Of a stretch of 64,000 nt of DNA, positions 29,781 through 42,911 are shown in pieces. The first letter of the stretch is position 1; each line of letters opens with the position of its first letter. The notes below the pieces were generated by a model. That model worked only from the letters and a program-made list of their open reading frames with translations. It made no database searches and was not told the origin of the DNA. The translations under genes were made by a program, and so were the position numbers. This stretch comes from Epiperipatus broadwayi (taxonomy: Eukaryota > Onychophora > Udeonychophora > Euonychophora > Peripatidae), in the NCBI GenBank assembly GCA_028023455.1, contig JAQFVV010006306.1:3251001-3315000 (forward strand), in the 5' to 3' direction.

Positions 29781-32005
29781 AAATTTTGTTTGTCATCTGA
29801 TCGTTCGTGTCAGCTGCCAGAGGCGCGATTTCTAGCTAAATTTCTAGAAATATGCCGTTTCCGCGGCCGCACCCAAGCCTTTAAGCATTCTTTCTAAAAG
29901 AAATCCTAGAAAGATTATTAACTCGGAGTTAAGTCTACTTTCTACACTAAAAGGTAGTCTCCTTTCTACGATAAAATCTAGAAAGAGTGTTAACTCGGCT
30001 TAGCGGCTAACAGTGTGGCTTTTTCCAATGCTAAAAGCAGAGGAAAATGCCGTAGTTGTTTGTGTCACACACAATATCGTAATGCTGCGTTATGTATTTG
30101 ATGTAACAATATCGTACTAGGGTGTTTATTTTGATCGTGTCAAAATTATTTAAATTTTCATCGGTGCCTTGTTTTTTTTAAGACCAATCGATGTACTGTT
30201 ACATTTTATCAATTTTAACAGTATCATGATTGTTCCTCATAAATTTGTATTTCTCCTAAATTTTCAATTAGAGTGGAATAGCGTAAAAATTTAAAAATCA
30301 CGCTTTGAGTCACGTTTTAGCGAGAAATTTTCCGAGACAAAAAGTACGGCTAATTCCCACAACAGAAAACATTAAAAGATGGGAATTTCCAGACACGAGC
30401 CAGCGCTGGAATATTTCTACAGCAGAAAAAAAGAAAAAAAACACATCCTGCTGCTGAAAGAAAAGATTGGATTGTGCGGCAAATATATGCAGATTTGAGG
30501 TCCGAAAACATCTGCCGACGGAAAGGTTCACTTCGTAAAGGCAAGCTTGTTTGAGGGATTCTAAATGACCTTTGTCAAATGTCAAAAATAAAAGAAGTAC
30601 TTCAATTTTTATTTAAACATACATCCCTTCTCCCGATAATTGTTGGCGTCGGCAATCAAATGTAAAATAAAAGAAGTAACTAAAATTTTTATTTAAACAT
30701 AGCCCCAAAAACCCCTCTTCTCCCAATAATTGTTGTCGTCGGCAATCAAACGGTCAAATAAAAGGAACGTCAATTATTCTTTAATCGTATAGAAAAAAAC
30801 AAAAAAAAACCTCCCACTAATTGTCCCAGCCAATCAAATGTGCGAAGTAAGACAGTAAATTATTAGTTAAACATAACCCAAATTACTATTCGAACGTACA
30901 CCGAAAAAGACTCGCTCTTGTCAATCAAAATTAAAGAAACCTAGACTATTATTGTCCCATTGTCAAATCGAATATTATTTGGGAAAACCCAAATAATTTA
31001 TAAACGAAAAAAAAAAAAAAAAAAGTCAAATCGGTTTTCAATCAAATGGTAACCGATAAAAGTAACTTAAATTTTGATTTAAACATACACACGAACAAAA
31101 ACAAAACGCAAAACTCTTTCTCCCAATAATTGTTGTCACCAATCACCAAAAAACACCCACCCCTCTCACTAATTATTGTCAGCAATCAAATGTACACCAC
31201 TACTAAAAGTAACGTAAACTACTATTCTTTAAACGGTTACACCTCTTCTCCCAATAATTGTTGTCTACAATCGTACACACAAAAAAACCTTTCCCAGTAA
31301 TTAGTGTCGGGAATCAAATGTAAACCGATCAAAGTAAGACCGCAACTTATTATTTAAACGTAACCCAAATTACTATTTGAATCTACACCAAAAAAACACC
31401 CGCTCTTGTCAATAAAAATTAAACAACAACAACTATTATCGTCCCATTGTCAAAAATATTTATTTGTAGAACCAAAACCATAATTTATAAATGAAAGGAG
31501 GTTCAATCGGTCATCCATCAAATGTAAACTGATAAAAGTAAAGGTTTTAAATTTTATTTAAACATAAACACGCGCGCGAAAAAAAAAAACAACACTTCTC
31601 CCAATAATTGTTTTCGGCAATCAATGTAAACCTATCAAAGTAACGTAAATTATTATTTAAAGATCCATCATAAAACCCCATTCTCTCTTGAATTTTGTCA
31701 ATCTAATTTTACAAAAACAGTAATATTATTTTTTTAAAAAAAAAACACAAATTACTATTTGAACACACATCAAAAAAGACCCTTTGGTAAAAAAAAAAAA
31801 AAAAAAATTATTATCCCATCGTCAAAAATATTATTTGGGAAAAATAATTCAGAAAAGAAAAAAAGTAAACTTTGTAAACAAACCAAAAAAAAATTAAATG
31901 TTAATAGAGAATCGCTATCCCGGGAACTATATATTAATGTGTTTTTCAGTTAGAAATCGCACCTCTGGCGCCTGACACGAAGGATCCGATGACAAATGAA
32001 ATTTT
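29781..32005. mobile_element. 2.2-kb DNA element with about 58-bp terminal inverted repeats
   Basis: The left end 'tttgtcatctgatcgttcgt' and 'ccagaggcgcgatttcta' is mirrored by 'tagaaatcgcacctctggcg' and 'cgaaggatccgatgacaaat' at the right end, with few mismatches. Subterminal copies of TTTCTAG/CTAGAAA (29830-29990) and 'gttaactcgg' (twice) follow the left end. The interior is a degenerate minisatellite and has no transposase frame, so it is non-autonomous. No target-site duplication was identified, so the superfamily is open. Confidence 0.8.
30610..31800. repeat. Irregular minisatellite inside the 2.2-kb element
   Basis: The core 'tctcccaataattgttgtcg' followed by 'tcggcaatcaaatg' appears, more or less altered, near 30630, 30718, 30808, 31118, 31157, 31247, 31287 and 31596. 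Each is usually preceded by 'aaagtaac...atttaaaca'. Spacing is uneven (about 40-310 bp) because of poly-A tracts of different length. Confidence 0.75.
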
Positions 32006-33197
32006 CTATATCTTTTTATTTAAAATAATTATAACAAAAAAGTAAAAAAAAAAAAAATTATGAAGTGACAAACCCATAGTTAATAAACATAATTGCATAC
32101 AATACATATGATTTCATATAACACATATAATTATTATTCCTCTCATTCTTAATTAATTTATTCCCCTTCAATGATCAATTTATATAAAAATTATTTCACA
32201 AAAAAAAAAAAAAACAGTTTTAACATGAATCACCTCTTTTTGTTGAAAGAATGTCTCTATACAATTTAATGAAGTAAAATTAAAACATTTTCAACAAACT
32301 ACTAAATTATTCTATATTTTCCATGACTTATTTTCCTATAAAGTAACATTTATAATTGAAGATTTGGACATATCAACAATACCTTACATTACTGTGGACT
32401 TTTAATTCACTTCTCTGTTGCCTAGTTGAGGACTTTGAAAACTGTGAAGGCAGTTTAGGTTTAGTCAATAGGTTATAGCTTTCTCAAGTTATTTTCATCT
32501 ATTTGTCTTTTCTTTTTGTAGCTCCAGGTTTCCAATTTAACATTAATTTTATTATAGTTAACATAAGCTGAGATAGACATAATTTTGGATAGGTCAATGC
32601 ATAAAGCTTGTTGAAAGTTTCTTTTAGGAGCATTTTCCTTCTACATTTCTTTTAGTGAGATTGGTTACATTTGGGTAAGTAATGATCAGTTTTTAGCAAG
32701 AGCTTAGCATATAGTTTTTGTAAACTATATGCTGTTATACATATCAAAAATCATATCTTTTTGAGAATAACTTAGCATAAGACTTCCAAGTTGATCTCCT
32801 GATTACTGAATTCATCACTACTGAAATATCAATTCTACTGCCTATATCTTATTATTTTATCTTAAAAAAACAAATTTAATATCAATTTTTCATCCAATCA
32901 TATGACTATTTTCTTTTTACAAGAAAGATTAATTTTTTTAGAACAAAAAGTATTTGTACACTAATTGATAAACAACTTTTTATTTCTTCATAGATAAAGA
33001 CCTTAATCCCCTCGGGTTTTTTTTTTCAAAAATAATATATATATAAATAAAACTACACAAGAAAAAATATCCTTTCTTTTATAGCTACATAATGTTGCAA
33101 CAAATTGTGCAATATTTTGTTCCAAGCCCCCTCATTTACAAATGCATTGTAATACAATATTTTTAGTGGATGTTTTAGATGGAAATATTTAATGTAT
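32006..33197. other. AT-rich spacer, no feature seen
   Basis: Nothing recognised beyond poly-A/T tracts. Confidence 0.5.
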
Positions 33198-33372
33198 GGA
33201 GTTATCCATTTACAATTAAGAAAGCATTTAACCTAGAACAGTAGCTAATGAAAACCAACTGTTCCAGGTTAAGTGTTAAAGTTAAACTTGGCCTGGAGCA
33301 GTTGGTTTCCATTACCTTTTATTTTAGGCTGAATGCTTTCTTAATTATAAATGGATAACTTTACTCATAATG
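33198..33372. mobile_element. Palindromic MITE, about 75-bp arms
   Basis: 'gttatccatttacaattaag' and 'aaccaactgttccaggttaa' are mirrored by 'cttggcctggagcagttggt' and 'cttaattataaatggataac'. The spacer is about 15 bp. Confidence 0.8.
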
Positions 33373-34477
33373 TATATAGCCACATTTTGATAAACATTGA
33401 TTAGAATAGAATGTGTATTTTTTATTGATATGCAAGGGTACAGTACTTTTCAGCACCACATACATAATATCCCAGAGATGCTTTTTATATGTATAGCATG
33501 CATGTATAAATTAAAATTATGGTATAAATAAAAAATTTAAATAATAATATAGTTATTAATAATAAATTGAGGGGGTGTTTATATATATTTCTTTTATAGA
33601 TAAAATAGGGATAAGAAAAAATGACTACACTATATTTTTACTTTTTAAATAAAGATTTTCATCCTAATTAAATATGCTCTGAACAATTTTTTTTTTCAAT
33701 AACTTTTTTCTCTTGTGGAAATATGATAAACTAGCCTCTTTATCTTTAAATGAATCTCTCTAATTGTTTTAAACATTCTTAAGTTAGTATTAACTTTAAA
33801 GTATATTCTAAAATATTGTAAAACTTGTAGCATTATGCTTAAAAAATATTTTATTACATGAAATACTGCACATCGAACTCAGAAACAATAATGAAGTAAG
33901 AATAAAATTGCGTGTTTTCAATGTAATCCCAAATTTTTTTTTATAAATATAACCACTTATAGTTCTCTGAGTTAGAAAAATAGTTGCTGAGATAATTTAA
34001 AATTTATTTATGAATTTTATTTTTTCTCTTAAGCATGTTCATGTAGAATACTCAGAAATTAAAAATAGCTGCCTGAGATTATAAGAAATATTACATTTGT
34101 GAACTTTAATTTTTGTTTGTTTGTTTGTTTATTTACTTACATTTTTTTGAGTAGCATATAATTAAAATCATGTACTTTGATACAGCATAATATATGGCTT
34201 CACTATACCTTGACACATGATCATTTCATGTATATAAATCTTTTAATAAGTTAAACCTAATTAAACTCCTATTTAACAACAATAGGTTATCTTGTAAGCT
34301 AATATGTGAAGAATTCATTACTTTTAATATATATATGATAGCATAAAATTTTCCAAATTTGTTTTAAATGAATTCAATAAATTGGATCACTAAAATAAAC
34401 AATTTATTGAGTTATTTGTCAAATTTTTATTATTGAAATAATTGTTAAGTACTTGAATATTCTTCCTGCTATGACAT
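33373..34477. other. AT-rich spacer, no feature seen
   Basis: Nothing recognised beyond a short (GTTT)n near 34107. Confidence 0.5.
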
Positions 34478-34632
34478 ATTACTCCAGTGACATATTATTC
34501 TAAGTTTGTGATATGTTTAAAATAATGCATCCAAGAGACATATGGACAAACTTAATTGACAAAATGTTATATCCCGTGGAGGCATTATTTTAAATATATC
34601 CAAACTTAGAATACTATGTCACCAGAGTAATA
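34478..34632. mobile_element. Palindromic MITE, about 65-bp arms
   Basis: 'attactccagtgacatatta', 'ctaagtttgtgatat' and 'taaaataatgcatcca' are mirrored by 'ggaggcattattttaaatat', 'ccaaacttagaata' and 'atgtcaccagagtaat'. The loop is about 35 bp. Confidence 0.75.
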
Positions 34633-34939
34633 CATCTTACCATGTTTAATACCGAAAAAAACACATCTTATTTCTAATGATATGAAAAGGAACCCTGAAA
34701 TATTTTTTTTAAATGGCGAACCATAACATAAAATTTTAGCTTTATTTTTTTTTTAAACCTAAAAAAAAATGTCTAACTGTAAGTTTAGTTTTAGCTTTAT
34801 CTGAACGTGACAAACTGTAAGTTTAACCTTATATTTTAATTTTTTTTTTAAAAAAAAAAGACATAAATTTTTAGCAAAAAAAAACCCTCACATATATATA
34901 AAGTTTTAGTTGTAAATTTATTTTTCAATATAAAACTGT

Positions 34940-35175
34940 ATTAATTAATATTTACTAAGGCTGTAACCTCAAGAATGTGCATGTAAAAATGCGATAGTAG
35001 GGACATCTTCAGGTCTTAACCACAAGCTTACATTTTGGAAGAAAAGAGGTTGAAGTAAAGAAGGGTTCCCCTCTTTTTGTCCAAAATGTAAGCTTGTGGT
35101 TAAGACCTGTAGAGGTCCCTACTATCGCATTTTTACACGCACGTTCTTGAGGTTACAGCCTTAGTAAATATTACT
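34940..35175. mobile_element. Palindromic MITE, near-perfect arms of about 100 bp
   Basis: 'aatatttactaaggctgtaa', 'atgcgatagtagggac' and 'ttaaccacaagcttacattt' are mirrored almost exactly by 'aaatgtaagcttgtggttaa', 'gtccctactatcgcat' and 'ttacagccttagtaaatatt'. The spacer is about 15 bp. Arm identity is the highest of the palindromes here, so it is probably the youngest. A degenerate right end of the same family lies at about 42045-42110. Confidence 0.88.
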
Positions 35176-36084
35176 TACATAATCAATGTGCGTTTAAATA
35201 AATTTATAACCGTATTAATTACAAATGATACAATACATATATTATATTGGGGGAGGGCATTCTAGCGAACTGAACTATTTAATATCTTTCAAATGGAAAG
35301 GAAAGGGTTAGTTTATTTGTCATGGATTAATCATGCCAGAATTTTTGGATGACATGACATTATAAATGGAAACTTTGAATAAATATTACCAGACACAACA
35401 TCATAACAGGAATAATACCAAAGTACCAATTGTAATTTGTGAGTAATTTTTAAGACTATTGTAATCAGGCCATTTATTAGCATCTATAATTTTGATAATT
35501 GTTTTGTATACATTTTTCATTATTATATATCTAATCTTTTCTTTAATTAAGCTGTTTTAATATCCATTTTATTAACATTTGTACCTTTGACCATAATTAT
35601 TGACCATTTATCCTGAAAAAAAAGAATAAGTGATAACAAAAGGATCGAATTATTTAAAATTAAATATGTTGTCAATTGTATTATTCACATTAATTTGATA
35701 TATGTATGAATATTATGAAATCTCAATTTTCTTTTTTCAGACAGAGTTAAATTCCATACATATAAACAAGAATGAAAAAAGAAAGAGTAATGCCTGATAT
35801 AAAAATAAACTATATCTCTTTCATTAGAAGAATTTGTTGTGTTCTTATCATCATCAATAGCTAATAAAGTAATGAATAAAATATTGTAAAAAAAATGTAA
35901 ACAGTGTCTTGAAAGTTTGATATTGCTTTGATTTGCTTAATATTTTTATAATGCCATTGTCTGTTTATTATATATTGTAATACCCAGGCAATAACTATAG
36001 GTATATTTGTATGATGATGACTGATTTACATTCAGCACCATTCGTTTGCTTTGCTAACATATTAAAAGCTCACCAATATAAAAC
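35176..36084. other. AT-rich spacer, no feature seen
   Basis: Nothing recognised. 'gaacagtctttgaaagtttga'-like short matches are not convincing. Confidence 0.45.
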
Positions 36085-36400
36085 ACAGAGGCAAAACTCT
36101 CCATACAGTAGTGCCACTCAGTGTAAGCCAGAGTAATCAATGGATGCATGAAGGTTTGTCAATAAAATCCATATCTAGTGCTTATTCATCTAATATTCCC
36201 AAACTAGTTTCTAGCTTGTGGCTTTCATCAGTGAGGGGCTATTGAATAGGCACTAAATAGGGATTTTATGCACAAACCTTGCATTTATTGATTATTCTGG
36301 CTTACCCTGAATGGCACTACGGTATGGAGAGTTTTGCCTCTGTGAAAAACAGCTTGTGTAAGCATAAAGAATGGTGATCATGTGGTGTTTGATGGTATAT
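36085..36400. mobile_element. Foldback family A, compact copy
   Basis: The terminus 'gaggcaaaactctccatac' (36090) is mirrored by 'gtatggagagttttgcctct' (36322). The inner pair 'tagtgcttattcatc' and 'gaataggcactaaatag' matches. The outer flank 'aaagaatggtgatcatgtgg' continues the family to about 36388. Confidence 0.8.
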
Positions 36401-36734
36401 TGATAGATGTTGACATCAGTATATTACTAAACATACATACTTTATTATGAATAATGTAAATGTATTATTCCTGGGCTTCTGATATTATTCTTTGTCATCA
36501 TTATCATCTTCAGCTTTGCAAAGTTCAACCACAACCATAGCTGATTCACTTCACCTGATATAATAAATGATAAGCAGACTCTTTATCAAAAGCATTGTAC
36601 TTTAATAAACATTCACCTTTTGTTTTACACTGAAAGTGAGAATGACCTGAAATGGCTGGGTAAAACAGAAAACATTTTTATTAATAATTAACTAAACAAC
36701 AGCATAAAACAATTAACATATAAATAACTTTACA

Positions 36735-37085
36735 TGATCACCATTCTTTATACATATACAAGCTGTTTTTCACAGAGGGAAAACTCTTTATACACTAGCA
36801 CCACTCAGTGTGAGCCAGAGTAATCAATGGATGCAGGGAGGTTTGTACATAAAATCTCTACCTAGTGCCTCTCTGATGAAAGCCACAAGCTAGAAACTAG
36901 TCTGGAGATATTGGATGAGTAGGCACTAGATAGAGATTTATGCCCAAACCTTCCTGCATTCATTGATTACTCTGGTTTTCACAGAATGGTGCTACTATAT
37001 GGAGAGTTTTGCATTCATTGATTACTCTGGTTTGCACAGAGTGGTGCTGCTGTTTGGAGACTTTTGCCTTTATGAAAACATGAGT
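36735..37085. mobile_element. Foldback family A copy with duplicated right end
   Basis: The left arm starts 'catgatcaccattctttata' (36735). The right end occurs twice in tandem: 'cattcattgattactctggt', then 'tggtgctac..tatggagagttttgc' near 36957-37012, and again near 37013-37070. The open frame over it is a repeat translation. Confidence 0.75.
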
Positions 37086-38656
37086 AAACAACAAAGAGTA
37101 AAATTATTTTATTTACATAACTTGATGGTTAGAAGTATGTATAAAATATAACAAAAATTTCTATTATACAAGTAGACAATTCTTATCATTTATACCATTG
37201 GCAATCTTTTTTTAATTATTATCTGTTATCAAGATGGAATTCTTTCCTGGATAATCAATTATTCAATTGACCTTATATCATCCCAATGTAAAATATGTTT
37301 AATTAATTTTTACCATATTGTGTGTGGTGGTATATTTATAAAGAAATGTTTGTACTAAAACAATAACATCAATAATATTATGGTATTTAAATGTGTAATA
37401 TATACTCATTTATAGACGCAGAATTGTATTCTGGAGGCAACTATATTAATTGCACCTCAAAATTAAAATTATGACATAAAATATTTTAACATAGTCAACA
37501 TTTTAAAAATAAAATGAAATGGGGTGTACAGATGTCTCGAATAAGCACCACTTTGTAAAAAAAACTGATGATAAATTTTCTTGAATCTGAGGCCATAATC
37601 TCATGAAAACATTATTTGATGATAAAGGAAGTTTTTTGAACTGAAAAGATAAAGATTTTGTTTTTGTATATATATATTATAACTGTCAGGCAGGTGACTC
37701 TTTCCCTATCTTCTATACCAGGGCACCACTAGGCTATTAGAACCTAGACAATTTATACAGCAAGGAGATATGTATGGGTTAGATTCAACTTTTATTGACC
37801 AATAACCCTAACCACTAGCTCATGGAAAAGCCGAGCTTAAAATATTCTATTTATTTAAAAATTCTCTAACTCTTGATTCTTTAAAAAATATTAATAAAAA
37901 TATATAAAAATAAGTTACTTCCACAATTAATCAAAAAATATTTTTATTATTACGCACCCACATTAAAAGAAAAATTCTGGAAACTAAATGAATTTAATTT
38001 ACATCATTTACACAGATGGATGAATTTACGATTTAATATAATTTCAATATTTTGTTGAACGTAAATATGCTACATAGATTACACATGTATATACTCAATT
38101 CTATTAACTCCAGGCTACAAGTTTGCATCCAAACCAACACCAGCTTATTGATATACCGATGTGATCAATGCAAAATGAGGATGTTAGCATAAAAAAACCA
38201 TGCTGACAGGAATTTAAGAAAGAATGACTCTCGCCCAGTACAGGAATGTGAATCTGTCTGGTGAGGTAATCATTTGGAATATATGTTAGACATGCTCAAT
38301 AATGGGGGATTGCTATCTTTGCCATCTTACTATCACTAATCAGAGTGCAAGAAGATCAGTGGCATAGGAATTACATCTACATCCATTGGCAATGTAATGG
38401 CTACAACTTTGGACCAGGCATTCAGTTGGGTATTATGCCCTGTATGCTAATGCAGCACAAGGGAATGAGAATCCAATGCACCTCCCCACATTACATTGAC
38501 ATAAAACATCCGTACATCCTTCCACCAGCACCGATTCAACTACAAAACAAATAGACTAAAATTAACCCACTTAAACTGCCATAATCTTACAAATCTATGC
38601 AGCTATTTACATCTATTTTAAATTATTAATTTCATTAACAAAATTATGAGAATGGA
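37086..38656. other. Spacer; one GC-richer unrecognised patch at about 38100-38560
   Basis: Most is AT-rich with no feature. At about 38100-38560 composition becomes more balanced, and a 69-codon frame (38345-38554, including 'GYNFGPGIQLGIMPC') is open. A second frame through the same stretch is nearly open. It may be a decayed coding piece of a transposon; no domain is recognised. Confidence 0.3.
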
Positions 38657-38657
<1 letters not shown>

Positions 38658-38695
<38 letters not shown>

Positions 38696-39106
38696 TGGCT
38701 TGAAAGGCCGATATGAATGTAATTACAATTGTATACAGACGCTATAAAAATAAATGTTGATTTATATATATGATTAAGTTTCAGTTGGAATGACGTTCAG
38801 TAGATTCTAGTAAATTTCATCGGCGTCATTCATTCATACGTTATATATAGTAATTTAAAGTGACTGTTCTATAGTCACACCTTCTGTGCCAGTACTTCAG
38901 ATTTGCTCATATATAAATATTTGAGTTGTAGGAATAAGAGGATTCCTTTTATTCCTGCATAAATTCTATATCTTGTTTGGTCAGAGGGTATTCATTTATT
39001 ATTTAACACTCGCAAAAGCGTTTGCACAATTTGGCTTGAAAGGCCGATATGAATGTAATTACAATTGTATACAGACGCTATAAAAATAAATGCTGATTTA
39101 TATATT
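38658..39106. repeat. Direct repeat of about 73 bp next to AAT microsatellites
   Basis: 'ttggcttgaaaggccgatat', 'acaattgtatacagacgcta' and 'taaaaataaatg' occur at about 38696-38768 and again at 39032-39106, nearly identical. The first copy is preceded by (AAT)n (38658-38695); the second is followed by the very long (AAT)n. The 265 bp between the copies is unrecognised. Confidence 0.8.
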
Positions 39107-39382
<276 letters not shown>

Positions 39383-40249
39383 GCAAACATATTAAAAGAA
39401 AGTAGAACAAATAATTTACATTTCTGCTTAATCAGATAAGGGACTATGAGTTAGGTACTGATTAGAAGTTTTTTTTTAGATTATAAAGTTCATACTTTCC
39501 ATGGCTGTAGGTTTATTTGAAGTTCGTCTTGGTGGTCCATGATGTGTCGCACAACTTCAATCAAAGTCCATTTAGTATCAATATTGCTTTTGGGAACACT
39601 AGTTCATTGTTTTCTGCTTTTCATGAACCATCTCTGGAGGTCACCTCAGCTGGTACAAATATGAGAAACTAATTTATTGCATAACCCTTATATTTTTGAG
39701 GTCTGCGATACACGTCAATATGCTTAAATTATATCATGACAAGAATAATATCAAAGAACAAAACTCCACTTCCCTTTTATATCGCTTTTGAATTCCTTAT
39801 CATTAAATTGCAGGATCGATCTTGCCCAGCTATGCACTGATTTTATTAGCGATGATGATTTTCTCTGAGGGCTGTATGTTCATTCACATTGTTTATTGGG
39901 CAGTTTACTTTTCAGCAGGAACATAAAATTTTATTATTAGGAATTTTTTAATTGATCTCTTATCTGACTGATCGGTTAAATACCCTCAACGACCTGTTTG
40001 CTATTATGTCATTAATTTCAATAGAAAATCATTTTCATTCTAAGATTTTAAATTTCTAAATAGAAAATCAAATTAAAAATAAAAAATAATCTTTTATCTT
40101 TAGATTTTTTTTACTTTAATAATTTTCCATCTGTGCAATTTTATATATTGGTTTAAATAAAATTATTAACTTTTATATTTATTCATCAATCTTTTTTTAT
40201 TTTATTTGAAAGTGATGTAATGGCATAAATGTATACTTTACAATATGTT
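39383..40249. other. AT-rich spacer, no feature seen
   Basis: Slightly less AT-rich at 39490-39700 but without a readable frame or motif. Confidence 0.45.
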
Positions 40250-40460
40250 TGTATGAATAGCTCAAACAAGCTCTTAATTGATAAGTGCGGTAAGAGAAAA
40301 TATTTAAAATCCCTATCTGAAACATTCCTATCTCCAGACCAATTGGTTTCGAACTTATGGCTTACCTCAAGCTGTTGGTACGATCTCTGTATTACATTTT
40401 TGTAAATACAAGCTTATAAAAGTAATGTCACATTATATATGACTTGCTTTTTGATTATTA
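40250..40460. repeat. Dispersed repeat E, copy 1
   Basis: 'atagctcaaacaagctctta', 'gcggtaagagaaaatattta' and 'acattatatatgacttgctt' recur in order at 62250-62400, where the middle 60 bp or so is deleted. Confidence 0.75.
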
Positions 40461-40601
40461 TTGTTTGTATCTTGCTGAATTTTTTCACTTGAAAAGATCT
40501 ATTTGTTAATAGATGAAAACATGTTCATGGAAGAATTTTAGTAAAATTTATTTTCTTGGCTAGTATTATAATGTTATATGGTTTTCTATTATATATATAT
40601 A

Positions 40602-40782
40602 TATTAAGCATTAAATCACTCCACATGGTTAAGAAATCCAGTACTTCCCTCTGTGAACTAATATATAAAATACATTAGAGTTCATATTTCAAAATAGCCA
40701 GATCAAAATTTATATATTAGTTCACAGAGGGCAGTACTGGATTTCTTAACCATGTGGAGTGATTTAATGCTTAATATTTGTA
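40602..40782. mobile_element. Palindromic MITE, about 64-bp arms
   Basis: 'ttaagcattaaatcactcca', 'catggttaagaaatccagta' and 'ccctctgtgaactaatatat' are mirrored exactly or nearly so on the right, from 40715. The loop is about 50 bp. It lies between repeat E and repeat D. Confidence 0.85.
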
Positions 40783-40859
40783 TATTTATTTCAGTATAGC
40801 ATTATGCACTGGGATTATTATATAGATATAAATTGTTATGTTATGGAATGAACAGGTGA

Positions 40860-41020
40860 TGTAACCAGTAATTGTCATCAGGAATTAACAGTAATATTTT
40901 GTGATTGAATTTAAAAGAATTACACTATAAAATTTTAGGCTAATCATCTTCTAACAGATGCCAAACTTGGGGCATAATATAAAATAATTATCAATATTTC
41001 ATCTGTGAGCACATATTGTA
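40860..41020. repeat. Family D fragment
   Basis: 'aaaattttaggctaatcatc' and 'agatgccaaacttggggcat' match the right arm of the copy at 29.3 kb. Only one arm is evident. Confidence 0.65.
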
Positions 41021-41775
41021 AATCTAAAAGCCAAGAAGATAAGATCTTCTTTTTGCTTTTAATAGATTCACATTAAAAATTACACCATCAGACATACATT
41101 GCATCTTTACGCCTGCTTCATAAATCTTTCCAAAATTAATCCAAATACAATTGTTAGAAAAATAAAAAAATCCAATTTCAAACTCAAACATATCTGTATT
41201 TAATACTAGTTTTCATTTCAAATGCCTTAAAATTTTCACTATTGGTAATAATTATTATGCAAAACTTATATAATATTAATTATTTTTTGTAAACAACAAG
41301 TTATTTTAAAATTATGTCACAATCCTTCTAGGTTAAATTAATTAAAGACCTACAGTAAGTCAATAAAATAAAAAAAAGTTGGGGGATATATAAATATCAT
41401 CTCTGTTTATATCTTTTTTTTCATTTGCATATTTACAGTGTATACTTCTTTTTGATTCCATAAATCTATCTTAATTTCTGGTAATCATTTATGTATATAT
41501 TGTTATCTAGCAAATTAGTTTCAAGAATTTAATAGTTCATTCTAACTATTAATTTTTGAAAATACATTGTCAGGTAATAATGATACTCAGTAATTTCTGT
41601 AGCCATTTTAATTCATATTAATATTATACTTTTATACATTTATGAATGTACTTAGATAATTAAATAATTAAACTCTTTTATATATAAAATGATATAAATG
41701 TGAGAATTAAATTGTATAAAAAATGTTTTACAATATCTTTTATTTACTGCACAATAAAAATCCAAAAATATTGTA
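41021..41775. other. AT-rich spacer, no feature seen
   Basis: Nothing recognised. Confidence 0.5.
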
Positions 41776-41942
41776 ATTGTTTTCTTCCACCATAATTTGG
41801 GTTTTTATACTTAACTTGAAATAAAAGGGTGGGGGTCCAGAAATTGATTAATTCAATCATTAGTTGTAAAAATTAGTAATCAAATTAATTAATTTATGGT
41901 CACCCTACATTTTATAAAAACCCAAACTGTGATTGAAAAAAA
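41776..41942. mobile_element. Palindromic MITE, about 70-bp arms
   Basis: 'tttgggtttttata' (about 41796) is mirrored by 'tataaaaacccaaa' (41915). 'gggtgggggtcc' faces 'ggtcaccct', and 'attgattaattcaatc' faces 'aatcaaattaattaat'. Confidence 0.7.
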
Positions 41943-42911
41943 TGATTATTTTTGGCTTTTTAGTGCCTAGTAAATAAAAGCATTAATTAAAAAATATTTC
42001 AATATATATATATTATGCTCTTGTCTTTTAAAGTCATTAATCTTGTGTTAAGATTATAGCCTTAATATATATTACTTATGTAATGAGTATGCGCTCAACA
42101 AATTATTAATTACAATTTTAACTTTTTAGTAATTGGATACTTTTCGGATTTATTCCTTCGATAATAAAAATAATATTGCAGTCTGTATAATAATTGAAAA
42201 GGTATTCACAAGCATTAAAAATTAATTCCAATGTTGTTGTTGTTGTTTTTTTAAAAAAACAACAACTTTATAATCAACATAAATCAAAACTGCATCTGTT
42301 TATTAAAAAAATCAACTTTTACAATCGAGAGGAAATGAAGATTTGTTTTTATTTCTATTTAATTCACTGTAAAAGCTTTTTAATCTGTTACTCTTGTGTG
42401 AATGACTGAAAACATATTGAATTGATATTGTGTTTGAAATCCATTCATCAACACTGCTAGACTGGACAACTCTGAAATATTTCATTTCCATATTGCATTG
42501 TCATTGATTTCTAATACCCACACAAAATTTGGCAAAAAATCCATATAATGGAAATATGTTAAAAAATCGATTTAACAAATAAACTGAGTTTTTAGGTTAT
42601 ATAAAAGTGTTCAATTCTTAATCAGATGCTAGTCAGCCGACACATGCACTGTTTAATCATATTAATAACTACACGATGTTATATAGAGTAAGCAGAAAAC
42701 TTTTAAACCAAAGTGCATGATAGAGACTTTGAAAAAATAAGAATGGTCATCTTATCTTTATACCTAAATTCAATTATATAGGCCAATCTAAAGCATCTTT
42801 GAATGAGAGTGTGAAAATCTTCCTCACTTTATTTCCTTTATGTTTATATTATTAACCCCATTGAAATTTTCAAATTTATAGCTGCTTATATTAGATGATA
42901 TGAGAATAAAT
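41943..42911. other. AT-rich spacer with a degenerate palindrome end
   Basis: About 42045-42110 ('tatagccttaatatatatta', 'tgcgctcaacaaatta') resembles the right end of the element at 34940-35175 and its flank. Otherwise nothing. A 71-codon frame over a GTT repeat is chance. Confidence 0.4.

Noticed and set aside
30310-30585. 91-codon minus-strand frame in the 2.2-kb element as a transposase piece
   Set aside because: No catalytic DDE-type motif or known domain, and a plus-strand frame is nearly as open.
38345-38554. Tc1/mariner transposase fragment
   Set aside because: The patch is GC-richer and open, but no DDE-type catalytic block or HTH motif could be read.
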